Below, piece after piece: positions 26,506 to 36,600 of a DNA stretch of 64,000 bases. The stretch's first letter is position 1; every line of letters begins with the position of its first letter. The notes under the pieces are model-generated. The model made no database searches. It was not told where the DNA came from and saw only the letters and a program-made list of their open reading frames with translations. The DNA comes from Halichondria panicea. Lineage: Eukaryota; Porifera; Demospongiae; Suberitida; Halichondriidae. The stretch is from the NCBI RefSeq assembly GCF_963675165.1, contig NC_087393.1:1-64000 (forward strand). The letters run 5' to 3'. The translations under genes and the position numbers were made by a program.

Positions 26506-26518
26506 AGATTAAGTATAA

Positions 26519-26524
26519 AATAAA
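26519..26524 (+). terminator. Polyadenylation signal AATAAA of BFAR
   Basis: AATAAA 14 bp after the stop codon at 26505. Canonical signal; the cleavage site was not determined. Confidence 0.6.
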
Positions 26525-26637
26525 TGTTGCAGTATGATTGTTAGCTGGCCACAAAAAAATGTGGGGGGAGTGGCTCAATCCTGCATGCGATATTTAATAT
26601 CGGGTGCAGTGAGTTGTCCAGAGCTAGCTAGCTAGAG

Positions 26638-27315
26638 ATGTCTGTCATGATGAGATCACTGTTGTTTGCCTGTTTCTTGTGTGCAGTGCTTGGTCTCCCT
26701 ACACTCCGTAATAAACGTCATGAAGAAGGTGCTGTCTTTAAGAAGTACAATCCTCAAGCTCCACAGGAAGGGAGATGGTGCAATGAAACCATCACAATCA
26801 ACACAACACAGTAAGTATTGTAATGCTGTAGCTTGTGTGCTAGTACTAACCTGTTCCTATTATTATACAGACGAACATGGAATGAGATTACACGCCAGAT
26901 TGACGTGGTGACTGTACAAGTGACTCAAGTTACCCCCAACTGCTGTGAAGGCTTCATTGGTGATGACTGTGAGATACAGCATGTCTCTACGAAGGAGCAG
27001 TCTTGTGGAGGCATGACATGTCCTGATCATCCGGATGCATCTTGTGTCATTGTTAGACACTGTGGCAAAAGTTTAGAGTTGTTTCTCGATCAAAACGGTC
27101 TAATCATTAAGGATTGTGTTCCTGAGAACATTTGTTTGGGAGCTTGTGTAAAGGATCCGTGCAAAGATCTGAGTTGTTCTGAGTATCCTGAAGCTCTATG
27201 CTTTACTTCCTGCAACTGTGAACCATTGTGGGTCATACCCAGCAATCGCAAGAGAGTGCAGTGCAGCCATTCTGATTCCTTAAAGAAGAGGGACACTACT
27301 GACTCTTGCATGTAG
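26638..27315 (+). CDS. Secreted EMI-domain, cysteine-rich protein
   Basis: Two exons, 26638-26810 and 26871-27315; 205 residues. A hydrophobic signal peptide (MRSLLFACFLCAVLGL) is followed by a basic pro-like segment (RNKRH). Residues 50-105 form an EMI-type module: WCNETITINTTQ, then CCEGFIGDDCE, the CC-x-GF pattern that closes EMI domains. The rest has two related Cys units, CPDHPDASC and CSEYPEALC, each followed by a C-x-C or CG element. The protein is probably extracellular or matrix-associated. EMI proteins (emilins, multimerins, MEGF types) are normally much larger, so this small free-standing form is of uncertain orthology. A (GCTA)n run directly abuts the start codon. Confidence 0.8.
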
Positions 27316-27423
27316 TGCATGTGTATAGCTAGCTTATTATTGTGTTGACTTGATTTGGTGGTTTTGCTAATACATATGTGGTAGATGTGTGGGGGCGGAT
27401 ACAATTGCATGTCAGTTTTAGTT

Positions 27424-29427
27424 ATGGATCATGATCATGAGAGACTCAAGGTATTGGTTATTGTAGCATGATTATAAAAGGTACAAATTAGGTACTTCTC
27501 AGGTTGCCCACTTAGTAATTGGTGTGTCTCTCTTAGTGGCTCCAATTACACATGAGAGGTTGCATTGCAACCACTGCAGGTGGCACTGGATATAAAGAAA
27601 GCTGAGCTACAAACATTATCAGAAAAATTGGCCAAAGCAGAAGCCGTTAAATCCCGTTCCCCGCTGGTAACTGCAGGAAGTCTAGTCCGCTCCTCACTGA
27701 GCTCTGAGGAGCCAATATGGGTGAAGGGGTTGCATTACCCTGCTCAGTATGTGGTTAGGCACACAAGAAGCATGTCACAACACACAACACACAAAGAAAT
27801 TGTCGAATTTGACCTTCCAGAGCCGCTAACAAGAAATGTGGAAACATTGAAAGCTACCAAAACATGTGAGGGAAAAACTACTACATTGAAACTGGCCAGT
27901 GCTGTCAAGGTGAGTTATCTATTCAGCAATAGTGAGTCGACTATAATTCTTGTTGATTACAGATGATAGGAGGTGGAGAGTTCGTAGCTCTACTGCATTG
28001 TGGAGACATGTTGGCTGTGGTACTCAGGTCCTCTTTCATACTGTGTAGTCAGGCAGACAGACTCCAGATTGAATGGCAGCAACAATGTCACCAGGTATAA
28101 AGTTGTTCTGTGAGAATGATGATGTTAAATCATCTTCATTGTTAGGATGGTGTGTTGTGTGGTGCACTGAGTGTGGGTGGTGGGTGGACACTACTAACAC
28201 TAGCAGCAGAGTCAGTGAGGTGAGACACTAGTGCTTCATACTGTCTGGGTGTCATCACCACCACAGGGCATACCTCTACTCTGATAGTGTAACCCACACT
28301 CTGGACCACAATCTTATTAGTGGATACAGCCTGTCTGCACACTCTTTTAGTTGTGTGTGCTGTTGGTATGTCTCTACAACCTTTAGAGTGGCTGCCCTCA
28401 CACAATCCTCTAACCTGCTCACCTGGACTCTCCAGTTATCAGACAAGCAGTAGGTACACTTCATACCTCTTACCCTGTTCCTAATATCTCTCTATAGATG
28501 GACAATGGAGCTATTGTCTCAGACTGAGCTGAGTGGTGGTACTACACACTCATTGGTACATGTGCAGGGCTCCCAGTTACTAGCCCTTCTCACTGACACT
28601 ACACTCTACCTAATGTGAGTCCTCTAACATGTACATGTACCCTAATGCCAACTCTAACATGTACCCTAATGCCAACTCTAACATGTACCCTAATGCCAAC
28701 TCTCACATGTACCCTAATGCCAACTCTAACATGTACCCTAATGCCAACTCTCACATGTACCCTAATGCCAACTCTAACATGTACCCTAATGCCAACTCTC
28801 ACATGTACCCTAATGCAACTCTACCTAATGCCAACTCTAACATGTACCCTAATGCCAACTCTAACGCTAACTCTACACTGCAGGCAAGGAGAGCATATTA
28901 AGGAGAAGCATTCACTGACTTGCTCAGCTGTTGGGTCTCCAAGTGATGTGAGGATTGTGTGGGCTTGTATGGAGGAGGTAAAGTGATTGCTGCTTGAGCA
29001 GTCAGACTAACTGATTATGTGCATATTAGGGCCAAGTGTTGTGTGTCTTGTGTGGTGAGGGGCTCTGGTCAGTGGTACTGCTAGGCCAGGCACTAAGAGA
29101 GCTCTTCACTCAACATATGGATGGGTGAGCACACAATATTAATATTATAATAAAGCCCCGGCCATTGTATTATGCAGGGTTAGGTCAATACATGTCAGAG
29201 GCCACCAGCTAATGATTGCCCAAACTGACTGCAGTGTAAGCGTCTTTAGACTGGATAGAGAACTATTCAGAGCCACTGTCCCAGATATAGGTAATGGTTA
29301 ATCTCTACCAAAGAGATGGTGTTTGATTAAAGTTGTTGCAGGGCGCTGTGTGTGTGAGTGGACTGATAATGGACACCTTCTGGCACTCACCACTTCACGA
29401 TTATTGTGTGACTTCATAGAACCATAA
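27424..29427 (+). CDS. PALB2: PALB2-like (FANCN) homologous-recombination scaffold, compact form
   Basis: Ten exons: 27424-27450, 27580-27909, 27963-28094, 28146-28219, 28267-28449, 28498-28614, 28884-28977, 29030-29124, 29178-29290, 29342-29427; 416 residues, all in phase. Residues 1-35 are a coiled coil ([18 protein letters not shown]) in the place of the BRCA1-binding coiled coil of PALB2. Residues 57-76 ([16 protein letters not shown]) closely match the PALB2 chromatin-association motif (human FPAEYYVRTTRSMS). The remaining 300 residues look like a divergent WD40 propeller ([35 protein letters not shown]), as in the BRCA2-binding end of PALB2. Far shorter than the 1186-residue human protein. 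In human, PALB2 neighbours DCTN5, which is also in this window. The exon 1 start and the propeller assignment are less sure than the motif. Confidence 0.75.
28621..28872. repeat. 24-bp minisatellite in PALB2-like intron 6
   Basis: About nine units of AACATGTACCCTAATGCCAA followed by CTCT. One unit (about 28816-28830) reads ACTCTACCTAATG, identical to the end of the preceding exon (..CTCTACCTAAT at 28614), suggesting the array grew from the exon-intron junction. Confidence 0.8.
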
Positions 29428-29548
29428 AACCAAGATATATGTGTGGGTGTGTGTTGTGTTGTGCTCATCCAATCACTTTTATGTGCAATAATATTGACAG
29501 AGGAAATGTTACAAGGGCAGAAATGAAATAACAAGTTCTAATGAGTTC

Positions 29549-30240
29549 TTATCCAGAGCACCCTCTGCAACCACAGTGAACACACTCTACAATCTTGCCC
29601 TGCACACAAGAAGAAAGAGAGAGTCAACACACAGTACACACAGGGGGGGGGGGGGGAGGGGGCACAAGAGAGAATGAACACACATCTAGTTGCTAGGGGG
29701 GGAGGCTTACTGATTCCAGTTTACTCTTGGGCACACGACAGACGCAGTTAGTGCCAAAGTTGGTGTCCCTTGGTTGAATACATCGAAGACAGCAAAGATT
29801 CTCATAACCAACCTTCTTCCACTTGGCTATCAAGTTAGCATCAGCATAACTCTCTCGTAGACAGAACTCATACAGCTCTGTGTATAAGAGTTACATATGT
29901 ACAGAGGATTATAGCGAACCTTTACTGATGGCCTTCCTCTTGTAATATAACTCGTACACATAACGGGACTTCTGGTGGTGGATCCTGAAGCGTTGACATG
30001 GCAACGGTAGGTTATATATAGACACACTCACTTGAATATTGGCCACAACGCCTCCACCTTTCTCTTGCCCTCATGACTCTCCACTTCAGCTGTAAAGGGG
30101 GTGTGGTCATAACATGGGATACGGTAAAGGCTATCTAATGGCGCACCTTCCCTCATCTTCTGGTCCAGCTCATCTAGGGTCGGCTCTATCAACTCCCAAC
30201 CGTCTGGAGGACGTTTGCGACTTCTTCTGACTTTAGGCAT
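29549..30240 (-). CDS. BUD31: BUD31 spliceosome protein
   Basis: Core component of the activated spliceosome (G10 family). Five exons (minus): 30240-30147, 30089-30032, 29984-29920, 29877-29711, 29599-29549; exactly 144 residues, as in human. [20 protein letters not shown] opens the protein, and the conserved zinc-cluster half follows ([42 protein letters not shown]). Convergent with the PALB2-like gene (121 bp between stops) and divergent from RPS9 (151 bp between starts). Introns are 50-170 nt. Orthology is beyond reasonable doubt. Confidence 0.98.
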
Positions 30241-30391
30241 CTTGTAATCGTATTATTGTGACCTTTGACCTGTACTTGCTAACTTAGGAGTGTTACAATA
30301 GAGTAAAGACGGGCCAGGAACACAAACTAGAGACTCTGATGCTCACGTGATCATTCTTTTAGAGCACATGGCGAAAAGATAAAGCTTGAAG
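30241..30391. promoter_or_regulatory. Bidirectional promoter, BUD31 - RPS9, with a four-codon uORF
   Basis: 151 bp between start codons. Contains CACGTGATC at 30344-30352 followed by the pyrimidine-rich ATTCTTTT (about 30353-30360), which could be the TOP-like initiator of RPS9. A minimal upstream frame, ATG GCG AAA AGA TAA, lies at 30368-30382, ten bases before the RPS9 start. Confidence 0.6.
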
Positions 30392-31070
<679 letters not shown>

Positions 31071-31350
31071 TCTAATAACATTTAATATGTCTTTTGATGC
31101 TTGAAATGTTATCAGTATATAAATTATGTCTTGACTAAAATTAATTACCGTAATTTATAACGCAATGTTTTCGTGGCTTACGTGTACAAAAATTGTTCTT
31201 TAGTTAGGGTAGGCGTGGCTTCGGGTAGAAGTCCTTCGAAATGCTCTATGATTAAAATGTTGCGCTATGTACGTAGGTATACTGCACTGGTGTTGTTCAT
31301 TTGACCGTGGACACTGTTCTATGATTGGACTTTTGTCATAATAATAATAA

Positions 31351-32374
31351 TCATTTCACACCAACATTGGCAGCATGTTGAGCCTGACTACCTATGAGGC
31401 CCATCTGCATGGCTCTGAATGATTGAGGGCACATGTTGGCGTAGTGTCCCTTCTCTCCACACTGTATGAGGGGGAAAGGGAGATTAGTGCACAGGCTGGT
31501 ATTGGTTAGAGGGTATTACCTTGAAACAGGTGACTTGGTCGAGAGGTCTTCTTGTTGCTTTAGTGTTGAAGCCACCACCAGTAAAGAGCTGCAGGGACAA
31601 TCAGCGTACACACATGTGTACAAGCACACAACCTTACCTGTTGAGTAGCTGAAGAAGTGAGTGTAGTTAGAGGGAGGTCAAACTTGGCACTGTGCATGGG
31701 CTAGTATCAAACAATAATATCAACAAGAGCTCACTCACTGTATGAACTTGCATTTAAGACCATCTGGGCAACACCCACACAGATAGTTCTGACACAGTAC
31801 TCTCCTAGTGTGTCGATTGCGACAAAGGGGCCCTACAGTATAGAGGTACAGTACACTAAGGGACCCTACAGTATAGAGGTACACACACTAGGGGGTGATT
31901 GCCTCACCATGCTTGCAGAAACCTCGATCGTACCATGCACACTCTTTGACCTTGAGTGTCTCAGCATCAACATGCAGGTACTGGCAGTCGCGATTATTAC
32001 ACTCTCCAAACTTCTGGAAGAAGTAGCATGGAGGCATCTTTGACATGTCATACTCATGAAGATATTCACAGTCATCTCCTTTTTTGCACAAGTGACGTAA
32101 CCAATGTTTACAGACTGTACTCTGACCTCCTCTCGTGTGTCTGTATGGACAGTGTGGCCCACGCAGACACCCTCCTACTAAGTGCAGCTCACACAGTGGA
32201 GCCTTGTTCTCTGTATAACCACAATCCATGCATGGTGCTATCATATCAGCAGCTAGCTCAACACTTACTGTCCATCCCAGCGAATGGCAATGGTCTGGCA
32301 CCAAGCTGCTTGTCCAGAGCCACCTCTATTTCAAAGCTGTAACCATCCACACCCGCTATCACTTCGGCAAGCAT
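31351..32374 (-). CDS. CPSF4: CPSF4 (CPSF30), polyadenylation factor
   Basis: Subunit of the cleavage and polyadenylation specificity factor that binds the AAUAAA signal. Six exons (minus): 32374-32269, 32210-31908, 31832-31739, 31689-31638, 31588-31520, 31461-31351; 244 residues. N terminus MLAEVIAGVDGYSFEIE, then five CCCH fingers (CELHLVGGCLRGPHCPYRH, CKHWLRHLCKKGDDCEYLH, CYFFQKFGECNNRDCQYLH, CAWYDRGFCKHG-PLCRNRH, CQNYLCGCCPDGLKCKFIH) and a C-terminal CCHC zinc knuckle (CFKCGEKGHYANMC). Exon 2 starts after TTATACAG, giving GMDKNKAPLCELHL, which matches human GMDKSGAAVCEFFL. Divergent from PDAP1, 147 bp between starts. Confidence 0.97.
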
Positions 32375-32521
32375 CTTTGTATTGTATAAAAGCTACAGCT
32401 AGCTTGCTGGGATCTTATTGAGGTCAAAGTTCAACTCATTTGGTGTGCTCTATTTAGAACTGTTTCGTGCTTATTATTTTAATAGTGTTGAAAAGGACAC
32501 ACACACATCATTAGTAGGGGG
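32375..32521. promoter_or_regulatory. Bidirectional promoter, CPSF4 - PDAP1
   Basis: 147 bp. Contains GCTCTATTTAGAA at about 32446-32458, shared with the NDE1/BFAR promoter, and a GCTAGC motif at about 32396-32404. Confidence 0.6.
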
Positions 32522-33454
32522 ATGCCAAGAGGTAAGAAGATTTTTGATAAGTCATTGTTCTATAAGTACTGTATTGTAGGTCGGAAAGTATTTAAGCCCA
32601 AGGGACGGGGGAAGCGCTACACCACACAGGAGGAGGTAGCTGATGCTGAGGGAAAGAAACAGCGTGATAAGGAATGGAGAGTGAGAAGTGACTGTAATAA
32701 TAACCGTCAGCTAGTTATCTATACAGCGTAAGAGAGGTGAAGAAGTGTCTGATAGTGATGATGAGAGTGGGGATGATACAGAAGGGGCAGTGGTAGGAGC
32801 AGTGTCCCGTGGTGCCCCTGGAGACATGCCCCCATCCTCTAGTGAAGAAGAGGCTACCTCTGAGGAAGATGATGGAGAGGTATGAAAATGGCTTGATATT
32901 GGTGGTTAGTGTCAACTGTGCTGGTACAGGTCAAGGCAAAGGGTGTAGAGGGACTCATACCAGTTGAGAACCCCAACAGAGTTGCTGCCAAGGCTATCAA
33001 AGCTAAGAACGTTGATGTCAACGCTCAAGTGACTCTGTCAAGACGAGAAAGGTATGCAATCCTTGTACCTGCATCTGTCCGTGTATCCGTGCGTGTATCC
33101 ACGTGTGTGTGTGTGTGTGTGTGTGGGGGGGGTGTGGGGGTGTGTGTGTGTGTGTGTGGGGGGGGGGTGTGGGTGTGTGTGTGTGTGTCCACATGTGTGT
33201 GTTGATTGTGTCACTTATAGAGAGGAAATTGAGAAGCAAAGAGCAGCTGAATCTTATCGTAAGCTGCACGAGGCTGGTAAGACTGATGAGGCACGACGGG
33301 ATCTTGCTAGACTGGCTATTATTCGACAGCAAAGAGAAGACGCTGCCAAACGCAGAGAAACTGACAGAAAAGGTGACCTCTCAGTGTACTCTAATAGACA
33401 TCTCTTACCACCACCATTGCAGCTGAAGAAGCTGCAGCAGCAGGGAAAAAATGA
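32522..33454 (+). CDS. PDAP1: PDAP1 (PAP1/HASPP28 family) phosphoprotein
   Basis: 28-kDa heat- and acid-stable phosphoprotein. Six exons: 32522-32531, 32580-32680, 32727-32879, 32930-33051, 33221-33372, 33423-33454; 189 residues against 181 in human. Conserved: [12 protein letters not shown] near the N terminus, an acidic Ser-rich middle, [18 protein letters not shown], and the coiled C-terminal block [18 protein letters not shown] .. [20 protein letters not shown]. Intron 1 is 48 nt, a multiple of three with no stop, so an isoform that retains it stays in frame; the spliced form ([17 protein letters not shown]) fits the family better. Intron 4 contains GT microsatellite. Confidence 0.96.
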
Positions 33455-33499
33455 ACTCCTTCTTTGCTATTAATGTGTGTGGCAATTCCTGTTAAAATC

Positions 33500-33505
33500 A
33501 ATAAA
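33500..33505 (+). terminator. Polyadenylation signal AATAAA of PDAP1
   Basis: AATAAA 45 bp after the stop codon; the sequence after it is AT-rich. Inferred from the motif. Confidence 0.55.
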
Positions 33506-33676
33506 AATTACCGAAATTAATGTTTGGCAATAATAATTATGGAAAACCTTTGGGATTAGTTGGTGCGGCGTTTAATGGAGGATACAATTGTGTTTTAGTT
33601 TGATACGGGTCGTTAATATTAATAGCTGTCAACTGAAAGCATTTGAAAGACTATCTCTTTAACCTCTCCTGGAGTC

Positions 33677-36600
33677 ATGGTAGCGTGTGTGTGTGTGCTT
33701 ATGTACCCTATATCAGTACAGTCTCTGCAGGATGGCCTTATTACAGCTTTCTTCAAGCCTCTAGTAAAGCGCACCATCATTGATGTTGATGGACCATGCA
33801 TCATTGCCAGCACCAGTGCTAGTGTTCATGACACCTCCCCCCGGCCTTCTCGCCCTAGTACTGCCCCCCCTCATGCTGTGGAGAGTGTCCCCTTGGTGCA
33901 TGTGTGTCAGAGGGAACCTATCGAAGAGAAATTTACCTCAAGGTACCTACACAGCCCACCCCCTCGTCCTGTAACCACACCCACTGGGGGTGTAGGAGAC
34001 TTGTGTGACTGGAGGGAGGTCCCACCCACTGTTCAACCATTACAAGCAAGTCACACGGGTGTACTCACAATAAATTACCTTCTCCTTGTAACTAGCGGCC
34101 GGCCTAAGACCATGGTACGGCCAAATCGGCAAATACTTTTATCTCTCAATATGAACTTTGAAAGGTATTTTTCTAAGCTTTCAGAAAATCATAAAATTTT
34201 TGACTTCAGATCCACGGAATTTAAGTTATGGCAGCTGAAAGAGATTGATTAAACGGAGGTAGTGGGGGCCGGTGTAGTTGAACATCTTTCAACAGCCATA
34301 ACTTGAGTACAGTTGATCCAATGTCAAAAATGTTATCGTTTTCTGAAAGCTAAGAAAAATACCTTTCAAATGATGTGTTTCAATCCAAAATTTCATCCGG
34401 GCCCTAATTTCTCATTTTTCGGCCTCGGACCATGGGCTATAATCCATGGTACGGCTAAATTGACAAATACTTTTATTTTTCGAATATGAACTTTGATGAC
34501 ACCATTTGAAAGGTCTTTTTCTAAGCTTTCAGAAAATCATAAAATGTTTACCTTTATATCCACGGAATTTAAGTTATGGCAGCTGAAAGAGATTGATTAA
34601 ACGGAGGTGGTGGGGGTGTAGTTGAACATCTTTCAACAGCCATAACTTGAGTACAGTTGATCCAATGTCAAACATTTTATCGTTTTCTGAAAGCTTTGAA
34701 AATTACCTTTCAAACGATGTGTTTCAATCAAAAATTTCATCCGGGCCCTAATTTGTCATTTTTCGGCCTTGGACCATGGTATCGCTAAATTGGCAAATAC
34801 TTTTATCTCTCTAATATCAACTTTGATGGTACCATTTGAAAGGTCTCTTTCTAAGCTTTCAGAAAAACCTTAAATTTTTGATTTTCAATTCACAGAATTC
34901 AAGTTATGGCAGCTGAAAGATTCCCAAAATCATTAATTAAACGGAGGGGGGGGGGGGGGGGTGTCTTTCAACAGTCATAACTTCAGAAATAGTTTGCGTT
35001 CCCGTGAGTGGGTTCAATTCACCAGCAATAGTTTTGCGTTCCAGTGATGAGTGGGTTCAAATTCCAAATTGGCATATATTTTTAACTATCGACTTTGATG
35101 GTATCATTTCTTTCAGAAAAAACCTAAAATTTTTGATTTTCGATCCACAGAATTCAAGTTATGGCAGCTGAAAGATTCCCAAAATCATTAATTAAACGGA
35201 GGTGGGGGTGTCTTTCAACAGCCGTACAGTTGATCCGATGTCAACATTTTAATGAAAGCTTAGAAAATTACCTTTCAAATGATGTGTTTCAATTCAAAAT
35301 TTCGTCCGGGCCCTAATTTGTCATTTTTCGGCCTCGGACCATGGGCTCTATTTATTATCCATGGTATTGGCAAATACTTTTATCTCTCAAATATAAACTT
35401 TGATGACACCATTTGAAAAGTTTTTTTCTAAGCTTTCCGAAATTCGTAAATCGTTGAAATTAGATCCACGATACTCAAGTTATGGCAGCTGAAAGAGTCT
35501 CTGAACCATTGATTAAGTTATAGTTATTGACTGGTTGACTAGTAATTATGGCTTATAAAGAACCAATGCCGAGGGTGTAGCCCCAGGCTGAGGTTGGTTA
35601 TAAACCATAATTACTAGGCAACCAGTCAACAACTGATTTATTTACTGCAAAAACAGCAAAACAGTCATTTGAACATCAGTGGAGACAGTCAAACTTGCTC
35701 TCACAGCCTCAGAATTATGCAGTTAGAACAGTTACAGGCATAGAACTAGCAGTACTACTGTGGAGCTACATGAGCTAGCTAGCTAGCTAGGTCAAGTTCA
35801 GCTAGCTGGAAGCCATGCATAAACTTTGACCAGACCCGCCCACCACTAAATGCAGCTGCACTTTGCTGAGGTTTGTACATGTACGTAGCTAGCTAGCTAG
35901 CTGTACTATACTGTAGCTCTGAACTAGTCTGTTATTGTCAACAACACCACAGTATGCTTGTAATCCTCTACTTCTGAGCCACAGCCTTGACTACTAAGAA
36001 AGCACAGAGCAAGAATTTAACTACAAGATTCAGCTAGCTCAGTTCAATACTGTCAAGCTTACACAACATTTTTGAATTTTATTGCTTGCATGTACCAAAT
36101 TTTGTCAAGATGCAATTCAAATCTGCTGAGGAAGTAGATTATAAGAATAGTGCCTGGGGGAAGTAATTATATAATATAATTACTGGACATCACCTAGGAT
36201 ACGGACTGAATCAGTAAATAATTCGCTTTAGATCATGTTTGTCATAAATACTGCAATCTGATTGGTTAGAGGAAATGTTCTATCCAATTTAGAAAATCGT
36301 GTACTTCAATAGAAAATCATGTAGCAAAGATTAGATAAGAACATTCAAATCTGATTGGCTAAATACTCATGGTTGCTATGATCTAAAATGCTTAGACACT
36401 GTTTAGGAAGTTTCCACATGATTTAGAAGTCCTCAGGGCTAGTAGAACCCTCACTGCGTTCGGGATACTACAACCAGCCCTTTGGGCTTCTAAATCATGT
36501 AGAAACTTCCTAAACAGTGTCTAACTATTATATAAATCCATGGTATTGCCAGACCTTTAACCTCCTTTTTGTGTATAGGGTCATTGTACCCCCAACAGTC

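Noticed and set aside
33054-33473. Single-exon reading of 139 codons in PDAP1
   Set aside because: It reads through the GT-repeat intron 4; the spliced model matches the family throughout.
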